Shown: positions 47,401 to 59,600 of the stretch, piece by piece
Layout of the letters: every line of letters begins with the position of its first letter
How positions within the stretch are numbered: position 1 is the stretch's first letter
Assembly: GCA_964036665.1 (NCBI GenBank)
Contig: OZ038528.1
Coordinates: 7,322,501-7,386,500 of the forward strand
Direction of reading: 5' to 3'
Length of the DNA stretch: 64,000 bases
Origin: Gordius sp. MW1
Taxonomy: Eukaryota > Nematomorpha > Gordioida > Gordea > Gordiidae
Made by a program: the position numbers and the translations under genes
The notes under the pieces: generated by a model
Told to the model about the DNA's origin: nothing
Databases searched by the model: none
Seen by the model: the letters and a program-made list of their open reading frames with translations, nothing else

Positions 47401-49546
47401 CGGTCTACTCTTATTTTCTGACCAATCTCGTAGCCAAGCAATTCGTGAACTTGGATAGTAGCAGAGGTATTGTGGTCCATTCCACCTCGGCTGATACTGA
47501 ATTCAGTTGGCTCTCATCTACCTTCTTCCTATTCCAATTCATCTTCTATATGGGCTGGTTAAAAATAGCCGCTACAATTTTTAACCCGTTCGGGGAAGAT
47601 GATGATGATTTCGAAATAAATTATCTGATCGACCGAAACTTGAGGGTATATAAAATTATTATCAATTAAAGAATAAAGCTTTAACAAAGATACGAATATA
47701 TAAGGTGATGGCAAAATTTTGAAATACATTTAATTTCCATTACTTCGAATTATTATACTAAATTTCGCAATGTTCCTTAAACTGAGAAATTAGTCAGATG
47801 ATTATTTATATTTCTAGGTCTCTTAGATTAAATTTTGAATGGGTATGACTATTATTACCACGAATGACAAAATAAGGCCAATTATTACAATAAATATAGC
47901 AAACATCACTGCTAAGATTAAATGAAAAATTTCCTATTAAACCTGAAAATGTTAGGTGGGTTATTTGATAGTTGATGAAATGCACAACGAGCACCCCGAA
48001 TTGATAAAAGATTCGTTTTGGGATCAAAAAGATATCAAGCTTCCATACAACTCAGCATCTGCTGAATCAGAAAAAGAAGCATTCAAAGGATCGGCTGCAA
48101 ATGTTGTCATTTTGCCTGAGCAAAGTCAATTCTTACCCTTGGCTCCGATACCGGAGGAGACATTAGATATGGAAGATCTATTGAATCAAGCAAGTGCTTT
48201 ACAAAATCGAAGCAAAACTGATTTAAGCAACAAGCGTAGCTCGAATGCAAAACCACTTCCTATCTTAACCCATAGGTAACAGAGGTCAGAAATGCCCGGC
48301 CCGGCCCGCTGCCCGGCCCGCCCGGCCCGGCCCACGGGCCGGGCCGGGCCGGGCAACTGTCTTAAGTTTTACTTTTCGGGCGGGCCCGGGCGGGCACCAT
48401 AACAAGATTCGGGCAATTCGGGCTCAATTTTGTTTTTCAAATAATGTATTATATTGTTTTTGTCTATATTTTGCCACTTTTTTAATTGATTTCATAATGT
48501 TTGTTTATCCTAGTTCTCATTTAAAAAAAAATCAAAAATGAAGACAAAATTTATAAAATATATAACGATTTTAGTGCTAAAAATTTTAAAACACACCCTT
48601 TCGGGCCGGGCAGTTCGGGCAGCTGGGATAATTCGGGCATTTCCGGGCGGACACATAAAAGGGTTCGGGCGGGCTCGGGCGGGCAGATTAATTATAAAAT
48701 CGGGCCGGGCCGGGTTCGGGCAGAAAAATTCTAACAAATCTGACCTCTGATAGGTAATCCTAAACAGCTTTTACACACTTAAGTTAATTATAAAGCATGG
48801 TTTCGATTAGAATTTTAGAATTTTGAATGGTGACCATGGGCGTAGCCAGGTTTTGGATTAGGGGGGGGCAAAACGTTTAAAAGTTCAATTAGAGGGGGGG
48901 GGGCAAAATATAATTTTTTTTAATTTTTCAAAGTTTTTCCATGGCTACGCCCATGTTGGTGACCAATCTATATTGGTCTCTTTTTTGAATATGTTCGATT
49001 AATCATGATTTTAAAGCCAGATAGGTGTAAATGCAGTGCTTTATCAAATCGTCTCAGCTTAATGTCAGTTTTTTATCATTCAGGAAAAAAAGTGGCGGGG
49101 GAGGTTTTGGTTTAAATTCAGTGATGGGATCCATATCTTCGTTCGGATCGGTTAAAGAAAGTGCCACGGGTCAGGCCGGGAAACCTAGCATCTTGAAGAA
49201 ATTAGGTACATCCTTGCTAATAAAAGCGTACGAAAATATGAATAAAGGAGCCAAACCAACGGATTCAAGCAACGTGATTCGAATTGATCCTAACAGTGAA
49301 AGGGTAAGTCTTATGGGCGAAGACAAAGAGTCACCCAATTTAACTCCGACACAAAAAGGCATTGACAAAACGACGGAAAAATTGAAAACTATCCCCGAAA
49401 AACTTATAAACGATCAGTCCAGTCCTGTTGGCGCGAAATATGATGATTCGGCATCCACCTCATTTGCGGCTAACAGGGGCCTAGCTGATGATATATTTGC
49501 ATTTTCCCTTCAGGATAAACCTGATACATTTGATGAAGTAATTTAA
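41422..49546 (+). CDS. BEST: bestrophin, calcium-activated chloride channel
   Basis: Five exons in consistent phase: 41422-41573, 46663-47230, 47388-47645, 47956-48275, 49084-49546; 586 residues. Bestrophins form pentameric anion channels in the plasma or organelle membrane. The start MTVTYSADVA is the canonical bestrophin N-terminus. The neck motif IPIAFILGF keeps the I, F, F triad known from BEST1. RTLIRYVN, IPLVYTQV and NPFGEDDDDFE (acidic calcium clasp, E310-D314) are all present, as is VDEMHNEHPEL. The last about 150 residues are Ser/Gly-rich and not conserved, as usual. Which paralogue it corresponds to cannot be said. Intron 1 (5.1 kb) is largely composite repeat, and intron 4 holds two MITEs, one at the splice donor itself. 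AATAAA at 50007 is a candidate polyadenylation signal. Confidence 0.95.
41979..42710 (-). mobile_element. composite repeat copy D (Helentron/HINE-like), inverted
   Basis: Starts AAACTTGGGCCTTCGGCCC, short purine tract, inner subterminal repeat (about 42060), diverged minisatellite units, tRNA-like segment (42315-42415), GGAC microsatellite (42644-42675) and outer end AACGAGCCCATAAATTGCAT AGCAATTAA. In bestrophin intron 1. Confidence 0.7.
42711..42930 (+). repeat. head-to-head composite-repeat fragment with tRNA-like segment
   Basis: Directly after copy D the GTCC microsatellite runs in the opposite sense (42730-42762). It is followed by 42814-42922, where GCCCTCC at the 5' side can pair with GAGGGC at the 3' side around a B box GGGTTCGAATCCCGG. 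This is the clearest tRNA-like copy in the window. It is not a functional tRNA, because no D-arm or anticodon arm is convincing. Confidence 0.5.
42993..44060 (-). mobile_element. composite repeat copy F, inverted, truncated
   Basis: Starts AAACTCGGGCCTTCGGCCC, then GGGAAGG microsatellite, inner subterminal repeat (43113-43126), AGGGTTAGGGTTAG segment, and four to five minisatellite units. It ends at AACTAGTTAAATTGCATAGC plus AT-rich units, where copy G begins without the GGAC microsatellite. Confidence 0.65.
44061..46379 (-). mobile_element. composite repeat copy G (Helentron/HINE-like), inverted, longest
   Basis: Starts with hairpin GGCCTTCGGCC, followed by the purine microsatellite, inner subterminal repeat (about 44150), AGGGTTAGGGTTAG, the minisatellite (44560-45760), GGTGGGGCACCTCTT blocks (45930-46250), two GGAC microsatellites (46055-46085 and 46305-46345) and two outer ends with GCATAGCAATTAAT. 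In bestrophin intron 1, ending about 280 bp before exon 2. Confidence 0.7.
44880..45760. repeat. minisatellite, about 128-bp unit, about seven tandem copies
   Basis: The phrase GGCCAATGGTCATTTTT recurs at 44893, 45024 (variant), 45152, 45281, 45409, 45538 and 45664, i.e. every 126-131 bp. Each unit carries an inverted pair CCAATGG/CCATTGG (or CCATCGG) around a T-run, then CAGCAGCCAGCGGACGGCC, AATAGCAATGGTAGTAACAG and an A-rich stretch. Open frames of up to 188 codons here are an effect of the repeat, not genes. Confidence 0.9.
48272..48279 (+). promoter_or_regulatory. splice donor lying within the MITE target duplication
   Basis: The exon-4 boundary is CATAG|GTAACA. The bases ATAGGTAA are also found intact on the far side of the MITE as ATAG|GTAATC. 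The donor in use now is presumed to be the proximal one, because its phase fits the acceptor at 49083. Confidence 0.8.
48280..48749. mobile_element. hAT MITE, GC-rich, at bestrophin exon-4 splice donor
   Basis: Ends CAGAGGTCAGA and TCTGACCTCTG form perfect 11-bp inverted repeats beginning CAG, as in hAT elements. The flanks ATAGGTAA (48272-48279 and 48750-48757) are a perfect 8-bp duplication. The outer parts are stacks of CCCGGC/GGGCC, the centre is AT-rich. It contains no transposase; the 70- and 75-codon frames inside are spurious. Confidence 0.95.
48835..48955. mobile_element. hAT-like MITE, CATGGGCG family, in bestrophin intron 4
   Basis: Ends CATGGGCGTAGCCAGG and ATGGCTACGCCCATG, flanks ATGGTGAC and TTGGTGAC (7 of 8 match), 121 bp, poly-G interior. 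Lies 128 bp before exon 5. Confidence 0.85.
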
Positions 49547-50676
49547 TTTCAATACATTCTCTAAATGATAAACTTTATGCCATTACGTAATAGTTCAATT
49601 TTTACAATTTCTTAGTTATTGAATGCACCTCGTTATGAATCTTACTTTTTTTACACTTAAGATCACTTCTTTTTATTTATCAGACTTAAACCACTTTTAT
49701 TAAATTCGCACTTATCATTTTTGAATTAAATTAAAAGTTTATAAAGATATGTAACTATTAAATTAAAATAGTCAATAGTTACACTTTTTGCCTGTCGACA
49801 ATTTTAACAACACAATTAAAACGGAGGAATTTAATCAACACCGTTGATTATAATTTAACCCTCATTTACCCCTTAAAAAATATCTTCAACCAAAAATGTA
49901 GAAAAGAAATACTATTGAGTCTGAAAAAACACGGATCAAACAAATGATTATTTTCAAAGGATCCATTTATTCATTGATGTTTTAGAACTAAAAATTTATG
50001 TATTTCAATAAAAATACTAAGGGTGACCTAGGATATTCGTAGGATAAAGGATACCGATCTGGTTTTGATGAATAAAGGAATACATATTTTTTCTTATCCC
50101 ATTTTATATTGATAATAAAAAATTCTAAACATATTATATGATTTAGAATATGAGGAGTCTCAACAACGACCCTAGTTTAGCCTCTAAAAGGAAGAAAGTA
50201 TCTGATGATTTCTCCGAAAATGCTCTATAAACCCGTCAATAATCGTAGTTATAATAATGCTTAAAATGATTATTTTATACAATGTCAACCGATACATGTA
50301 AGTTATATTTATGAATTAAATGAATGAGCAATCCTACACGTGTTTTCATAAAATATGATTTTAGAAAGACAATTTTAAATACGAATAAAATAATGAGTTA
50401 CAATATATGTGAGGCGTGAGGGGTCTAGAAAGTCTCTTCGGTAAGGCAAAATGCGTAAAAGGCGCGATCACGTTAAAATTAATCAGTATAACATTTATAG
50501 AATTAGAAATGATTAAAAACAAAGCAGATATTTTAGAACAATTCCAATGAGAAAACAGTATTGTGCAAGGGAAAAAAACGTAATATATTAGTCGAATAAA
50601 TAATTTTTGCATATATTAATATAATTAGGAGGTGGGGGAGGGTGGAAAAGAGTATGTTATTTTAATGTAAAGCTAT
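49547..50676. other. convergent spacer between bestrophin and ATG2
   Basis: Holds both 3' UTRs. AATAAA at 50007-50012 on the plus strand could end bestrophin transcripts. No gene recognised. Confidence 0.5.
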
Positions 50677-53600
50677 TTAATAAGACATCGGGGGTTGTTT
50701 CCATTTATCAAGCGCGCGTTTCCTCGCTTCTGGAACAAATTGGTGCTTAACGCCTCCTAGGAGTGTAGACGTAGCTTGAGCCGTCGCCACTATCGGCTTG
50801 ACCAAAGTACAGGGGAAATTCCGAATGACGCTACCCATGGCCCCGACAAGGCCTTTATTTCTGTGTTCTAAAGTGGCTTCTTTGATTAAATCATAAGCGG
50901 TTTCACCGAAGCCCTGATAAATAGTGGTGTTGTTAACAATTCAAAGCTATTTTTATAAAGTCTTTGAAGTGGTTTTACACGGAAAAGATTGCTGACTTGA
51001 ATAATACTGATTGAAATTCCTCAATTAATTAATAAATTATTAAGGAAGACGCGACCTTTAGTCTAAGTATCATTGCATTGAAGGTATAGTTTAGCATCTA
51101 TCATAAAATGTTTTTAGTCAACTTTTATGGGGAAAACTGAATTATTTGTTAGGACGACAACAAGCTATGGATCGGTATAAGATTTTGGGTAAAAAAAACG
51201 TATAAGAAATTTATTCTAATAAAATTGTACTTCTTTAACGAGATGATAAGCCGACGCCACACCCTCCCTAATATCGAATGGTCGGGTTGGTTTGGAGGAT
51301 AGGTCTTGTTTGTTGCAAATCTTTTCGTAATCCGGTGATACCATTATGTATGTCGTTTCAGCCGCAGCCTAAGAATTATACATTTGAAATTATACTAAAT
51401 TCAAACTTGATTATCAGATATTATATATCCCACTTTTAAATTTTAAATCTGCTTTTAAACTGTTTATAACTTGAAATAATAAAAATATATACAAAACTTT
51501 CATTTGTATTAAAATTACAAAAAGTTATTCACGCCTCACCAACAGATTAGGTAGGGGTTGGGTTACCTTTAGAAAATCGACAAATTTGTATGATAGCTCC
51601 AGGGTGGAGACGGCAGAAAGGGAGGCAAAAGACGAAGCTCCGCGTTTTAAGCCCTTTATTATCCTTCGGTCCTTCTTATATTGTTCAATTGGTAGGTAAA
51701 CCAAATCTTTTATCCCCTGAGCTATAGGAATAAACAATAATAGCGCCATGTCATAACTAGAAATATGCTTTATTTTAAGCTAAATGTGGCTATTTTTATG
51801 TTTTTTGTATTTTTTTATTGTGTTTAAAATAATTTTTCAATTTTATTTATATTTATATCGTATAAAAGTAGACCTAATTGAACGAAGGAGTGCATAGGTC
51901 CTATGCCGCTTAAAATCCCCTGCAATTGGTTGTTCTTTATGTCAGTTATCCATTCTTTGAGAGCGTAATTAATGACTTTATCGATCCCCAGAATTCTTTT
52001 ACAAAAATAAACACATAAGAAATTGTTGAAATCAACAAAAACTTGTAATAATAGAATTACCCCGATCTAATTGACAATTTCTTGAGTTTAAGTTCGGAAC
52101 AATCCAATTGTGCCAAAGCCATCAAAAGTCCGATAAGGGTGCCCTAAAAATTGTAACCAATAACTTGATATTGCAATTTATAATTACCTGCCCGGCATCA
52201 AAATACTTTCCATGATAATCAAGTTTGATCGGTACTTCTGGAGAAAATATTACGGGCCTATTTATTAAAACAATTAAAAATTCGATTTTATTTTTTTTAA
52301 GTTTTCTTTTATAAATGCTATAGCAATTGCATTGCTATACATAAAGAATTATTTGAAAACATCTGCTTTCAAAAAAAGTAAGTTGCTTAGATTAAATTTC
52401 ATATTAAAGCAACTAATGGATATTAAACCTAAAAAATATGGGTGATTGACTGGAGTCAGGGGTATCGGTGCTCAATGTTCGGCTAGATTTTTCCGATAAT
52501 TTATGCGGGGAACAGAGAATCTTTTCTTTCGTAGATTCCGCTTTCAAAGTCTCGTACTGAGCATCAAAAACATCACCCTGATATACTTTCATAATTGGTG
52601 AGGATGGGACGGGAGATGTACCACTCGAGGCAATTCTGTGAGACAAACTGAGGTTTGGGGAATTTGTGACAGAACCTTATGAGCCATGCATTCATAATGT
52701 ATATTTATGATTGCAAATCCATTGGCGTATTTTAAGCAATAAAGACATGAATTTACAACAGTTTATAGGACCGTTTAATATATATGATATAGCTTACTGT
52801 CCATAACTCCTTCAGTCTCGGCAGGTGACGTAACTTTTTGAAAAAAATCGCGCAAAAACATCAAGGCCTCCTAAAAATTGAGGTGAGATAAAAGTAAGAC
52901 GAATAATTTGTAAACGTCAACTCAAAATAATATTAATCTTGTCGGAAGAACATGATTGTATCAATGTTTCAAAAAGATTTCTGCTCTATTTATAACGATT
53001 CTTGAACCAAATATAAAAAATAATGTTGAATTATTGAACTTTTACGGTTTTTAGAAATAGAAATGTGAGTTAAACTTAAGAGTGCTTTTATCAATTGCGT
53101 CAGAGCTTGCAAAGTGCTTATAACTTAATTTGGTATAAATTTGTATAAAACAAACCTGATCCATATTCAAACGTATTGGCTGGAGTGAAACTTTTAAAAT
53201 GCATTCCTCCTGCGACTGAATGTCAATGTCGGGCTTGTAATGGAGAGCCTTGATAAGGAGCTAATAGATGGAATAAAGGTTAGAATAAATAAAGATTATA
53301 AAGAAATATCAGTATTTCGTTATTATTGACTTGGACGACAAACTTTTACTTAATCTTTAAAATAACGCCAACATTGAACATAAAAGTTTGAGTGTTAATT
53401 TATTTTGGCCCTTTTAACATTCAATATTTTTATCCACGCTTTTATTCTCTGTTACATTCGGTAAACAACCATGGTTTTTTTTAAATCGGAAAACGTTCCC
53501 CGAAACCTAAATAATCTACGTCCTTTTATATCGAACAATAACTTGGGATTCTAGTGCGATACTATTTAAAAGCACATGCGGACTCCGTTTAAAATGATAA

Positions 53601-56600
53601 TGATTTATATCTTAATATTTAACATGTTTTTTTCTATTATATAAGTGACTTCGTCTTCGATCAAAAAAACCTTAATATATTGAATCATCGTTTATCATTT
53701 TAACTGAGCTCGGGTAGAAAAATTAATGTAAAATAAAATGGTGGTTAGACCAGTGGATGCTTAATTACATTCGCTAGCATGACATATTCAAAGTAGTCGC
53801 TTCAGTCATTATGCCAGCTCTGAGACATTTTAAAACATTCCGTGTTTTGAAAACAGCATCATAAAATCAGGCACACCCATGCTAACAAGCCTCAACTAAA
53901 GATGGCTCTCATTGTATCATATTACATTCTTAGAGTTTGAAGGGTAAAATCATATTAGCACATTGTCCTATATGGTCAAAGTTATAGAATCGCATGTAAT
54001 ATGCCTTCAAGTTCTAATATTTCGGGCATTGCCGGCGGACACGTAGAAGGGTTCAGACGGGCAGATCAATTATAAAATCGGACAGTGCCGGGTTTGGGCA
54101 GAAAAATTCTAACAAATCTTATCCAAATACAGTAGCTCGAAGTCAAAAAATAAGAATAAATTTATTTTTCATCTATCTTCTACAAATAAGTAAATCCATC
54201 TTATTTACTTACTACAGCCACCTGACGAGGGGAAATCAAGTCTTAAATTTATGTTTTATATTTGGTACGTGGAAGTATATATAGAAAAACTTTAAAAAAG
54301 GTTTTGTATATAATTAAAATTGCATGTATCTCGGTGCTTTTGTTAGGTCACAAACCAAATTGTTTTGGGGTATTTTCTATGCATAATATTTTATACAGCT
54401 TAGTGTACTTCAAAATTCGTTTAGTAAAAAAGGGCAAATATCCAGAATATGCAGTGCTTAACGCTTCACAATAAAAGACGTCTAATAAATCAAGTTAAAG
54501 AAATTAACCTACTAATATTTCAAATAAAATTTAGCTATTGGTAAATCAAATGCAAAATGACTTTAAATAAAATATTATCTCCAATGGTAATTGCCTAAAA
54601 ATTAAAGGTTCAAAAAACTTGAAAGTGTTTGCGTAAAATAAACACTAACCATGGGTGAGTTCGATTTTCTCGGACTTGCCTCCGACGTGTACGGGTACAA
54701 AAATTTGTTAAGACGCGAAGATGTTAGCTTATCCAAAATTTGAATTTCTTGTATGGTTAAAACTTGCCTCGATACTTGAGTCGAATCGGGTGGGTAAGCT
54801 TCGTGCTGGAAACGTATCTATGTGACAATAACAATAAGAAACGATTATTATTCATACTTATCCAACTAACATTTATCAATTTAAATATAAATTTTATAGA
54901 TACCCTGTTAAAAATAATAACAAAATTGGTAATCTTATTGAATAAAATAAGTTTATTATAACATTAATTCTAAAAAAATTTCTAAATAATAGTGGCATGA
55001 AGATAAAAAACCTCTTATTATTACAAAATTATATTATGGCAATGCATGGACATTGTTAAAATCATCAATATTTATACAACATAGAGAAACATTAATGTTT
55101 AAATGATTAAGAAAATCGACTTTTGAATTATTCACATAAATCACAATAGAATCGAAAAACTGTATTCTGTTTTATTTAAATTATCATCGCTATATTATAA
55201 TAACTATATAGCCATTTTGAAGAAATCAAAAAGAAAAACGATATGATTCTCTTTTTAACAATAAATTTTAAAGGTAACAGAATTTAGTCTATATATAAGC
55301 TATTAATTAATATTTTTTTATAAATACCATGTTTTTTCGCTGTAATAAAAAAAAATATGAGCGAAAATAAAATTGTGCACAGTTTTCTAAACGTTTACAT
55401 CAAAAACTAACAAACCCTAAAATTAAAAAACGACTGAGGAAAGGGCGAGCAACAACTATTTTGCGCTACTCATGGACTAGCTAGATGGTCGACCGACTTA
55501 ACTAAATAGGTTTAAATTGTTGCACCTAGCAAAATTACCTTCCTCTTTGCGCGTCTTTTAAATAAATATAAATAAATTCAACTGTTTTTTTATAAAATTT
55601 TCAACATAGCAATTATCTTTGTTGTGAAAAATTAGACATATAAATTCAAGTAGTTTTTATATGCATATAAGAAGTCCACACTACATAGTATATTTTGGTA
55701 TTACCTTATTTAAATGTATCTGCATAAGGACATCTTGGTTTCGACGCCTTCTCCGCTCTTTGTGTGCCTTAAAAAATGTGCCCTGATTGTTTGAGCGTAG
55801 CCGAGGTGAGGGTGTATTCCCGACATCTATCCCACCAAAAGGCAGAAAATATTGCATAAGTTTATTGTCTTGTCGTAACAGCATAAATTCTATTTTTAAC
55901 ACGGGGCGTCCGATCTTAAAAGAGTTATACGCTTTAAAAAAGTTGTATTTACAATAAGTTGTTAAGATAATATTTCTCAATTTTTTAAAAATTCTAGTTG
56001 TGGACCTTAAATTATTCATTTCTTAAATACAAATATCATATTTCCAACATTAAAGCTGGAATCAAAAATAGTCCCCTTCCTTTCCCCCACATAAGAATGG
56101 TTGCGCAACAAGGTGTCCGAATTTTTTTTTTAATAAACTAACTTTATCTTTAAAAAAAAATTTTGAGTCATAAAAAATTGTTTGACTAAACATATATCAA
56201 AATCTTTTAAGAGTCATGCCTATTTCCACGGTAATTTTACGGCAAATATATGCTACCTCAAGACCACCGTCCCAAATATAAAATAAACGGTAAATTTGAA
56301 GTTATTAAGGTTTAAATATAGGGGAGTGGGCGTGTAGTGGTAAAGGCTTTGTTCACATCCCGCTCACGGAACTTTCTTCAAAAAGATGTAAATTCAAGAC
56401 GACTGTCAGGCCTAGATAGCCTAGCGTCACCCGTCATCCAATTTCTAAAAAAGCTGACCGTGACAAACAGCTAATGGGAATTAGGGTCTAAAAAATCAAA
56501 GAATCGAACGCCGCGTTATAAAACAAAAGTTGAATGAAGATACCCATAGCGGATTTGCCCGAGGTGTGTCGAGTGCGGTTTTCTTCGTCAAAATCGTGGC

Positions 56601-59600
56601 CACCGTAGAGTTCCCACACGAGAGTTATGTCGTTTAATAAATATTTAGCGAGGGGCGTGGGAAATGTTTCGGGCGCCTTGAGTTGGTCGTATTTCGAGAA
56701 TTCGGGCACGCCAAAGTAATTGTCAACGAGGACAGGTACCGGTTGGTCCGGCGTTAGGTTGCAAACCAACTTTGTCTCCGGTTTGTGAATTATGTGCTAC
56801 AATAAGAGCACGGTAAAATTTCCAAAATACCAATAATAAAACGTGTGACGCCGAGCCAAGATTTGGGTTAGAGAAGTGAAGGAAAATATTATATCTTGTT
56901 TCTTATAATATTATTATCCGAGAGTTAAAAGCTAGCTTTATTGTTGTACGCATTCAAGATACAAATTTTTTGACGCAAAGTAAAACTCAGTCTGTTATAG
57001 GTTTAAAGAGGTGTCCTCTCTATCAATCTTAAAAAGCCAATACTATTCATAAATTATACTTTGCACAATGCTCAACACGCTAGCACACGCTAAGGCATAA
57101 ATTATTGCTGATATATAGCATTTACACTTGTAGTACAATATATTATTGTATATTATTTGGGATTGGTTTAATAAATTGCTTTTTTCGCTTAACTTATTTA
57201 TAAATCAAAACCAAGGCTTTGTTAGTAATAACAATAAAACAGCTTTAGCTCATAGCTTCCCCAAACTTGAGCGAAAAACCGACCTCTCGTTTGTTGGTAT
57301 TTTCAATGAATGCGTATTCGTCCGACCCATTGGAAGGTGGTGTGCCTGATTTATTGGCAAAAGTAGCTTTGCCTTCGCGTGTATTCAAGTCGATAGTGTC
57401 TCTGAAAACGCTAGGGGAGGCGGATGCATTTATGGGGTCAGATTTGACCCCCTTTTTCGTTTTGACTCCAGTAGTTAGTTTGGGTTCGCCTTGCAATATT
57501 TTTGAACTTCGATTTATGTAGGATGAGTTAGAACCGGTACTATTAAAACTGTGGCAAGAATCCAAGGTACTACTCGTTACGGATGTATTTTGCTGACTGC
57601 TAGACGTCTTATTTTTCCCATTTTTGTTAAACTTTACCTTGTAATTATTTGCGGCGATTTTAGTTTCGTTGGGCGAAACAATTTTAGCAGTAGATTGAAC
57701 GCGACTAGATGCTTTGGCGTTGGACGGTCCCTGCTGATCATCATCATCGTCCATGGCATCGGCCATGAGAAGGGACAGCTTAGAGATAGCGGGAAGTTCT
57801 TCTTTATCGCTCTTACTCGTTTTCAGAGCTGTCAGCCCCTAAATAACACCGATATTGATGTGTTTATTTATACACATATAAGAAATAATTTATAAGGACT
57901 ATTTATATGATCAAATAATTAGATAATACTTTTCGGTAAAGCCTCTGATTATTAAAAAAATTAAAGTAAGCAGATTTTAAAATCGACTAACTCTCTTTTT
58001 TAAATTTAGCCTATATATTTGAATTTGTAATAAAAGGAAATATAACACCTAATTTAGAGGTGCGTAAAATACAAACTGCGAATCCATTTAATACCTTGCC
58101 TCAGTTGAAATACTATTTAAGGTTTGGCAAGAATGGACATGTGAAACGGTATAAATTTTTAATAGAAATAGATTGAATTACGGAGGGAAAGTTGGAGTCG
58201 TATGTCTCACAACCATGGACAGCCAAAGAGGTTTTAAGTGGTGCTTTGGGCTCATTTTCCTTTTTATTCTCGCTTGTTATAGTCGTAGTGGCTGCGGGTG
58301 GCCCTTCTATCAGGTCCCCTTCCAATGCGTAGTAAGTGAGTACATTTTGCAACGCGATGCAACTGTCGTAACAAGTGGAGATGACTAGGGCGTCGTTAAT
58401 TGCTTTAAACTCCATCTGAGGTTCAGTTGAGGATCCTTTAAAATAGTCTTCATTCTGTGGTAGGGATGGCAAAATTGTTAAGAGAAACGATTATCGTGCC
58501 AATTTGAATCAAACTCTAGTCAAGCTTAAATTTTTCAATTTACCCTAATTTCTCATGAAGGTTTAGTTATCTTATCTTAGCCATATTTTTGATATTATTA
58601 ATTTTAAACATTTCTGAGGACTGTGAATGGATTGGATTTTTAATTTCAACAGGGTTCTTAAGCGAAAGCTTTATAAAAAATTCTCACCGCTCGCGATATC
58701 TAGCTCATTGTATAATAAATTAACCTGAGGGGAATCCGGGTGAGATTTTGCGTTTAAGTAATTTCGCTTGATAACCACCTCAAACAATCCAACGCTAACG
58801 ACCTTGACGTAATCTACAATGTTGTAAGCCAAGTAGAGCTATGTTAAAACCTTGAACTTTTTCAGGTCGATCAAAAAATCACCAATTTGGCCAACAAAAT
58901 CGTATTTATATAAAATACTATCGGTGTCACAAAAAAACGTTAAAAGGCTAATAAACCTTGACTTCATTTTAGATATGATGCCCTAAAAAACCCGACAAGC
59001 ATGGAATATAATACGTTAATAAAAACATCAATATAACGTTATTTATTGCATTTTTATATAAATTTTTAAAAATCTGAGAAATTTTTAAAGTAAGTTGTGT
59101 ATTAACGTTACCCCTTTTTAAATCGGCGTAGGTGTTGCTGTCAATCTTGTTGGATAGGTGAACTGATGAATCCTCTATGAGTAACCTGATTAATAAATAT
59201 ATATATATAGATATGAATAATATTAAAAATAAAATTCATTACTTTAATTCGGAAGAACGTCCCATATCGAACGCTAGGTTAGAAAAGCACATAGACGAGA
59301 TGTCGAGGTAAATTTTGAAGGGCAAATACAATGGCCTGTGAAATTGCGTGAATATAAATTATATTATCTCATTTATTTGTTAGGATACATATATAAATTA
59401 AATTAACATCTAGCTTATAGGTTATTTAATGTTTAGACTCAGGGTTCCTAACCAATGTATGTTATGACGTTAATCATATCGTTATTCTCGTTAATGAATA
59501 AGGTTGCTCCATTAGTAAGGTGTATAATCATCGATGAGATATTGGTCTTAATTATAGGAATACAACAAAAGAAACTGAGATTTTAACAAAATATGTTATT

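Noticed and set aside
48510..48750. 70- and 75-codon frames
   Set aside because: Lie inside the GC-rich hAT MITE and are forced open by its composition.
58851..58982. Open minus-strand segment with TTTTTTAG before it and GTTTTA after it, looking like an ATG2 exon
   Set aside because: It does not fit the phase left by exon 59112-59185, while exon 58725-58813 does (DLKR|DYVKVVSV, as in other ATG2 proteins). It is intronic.
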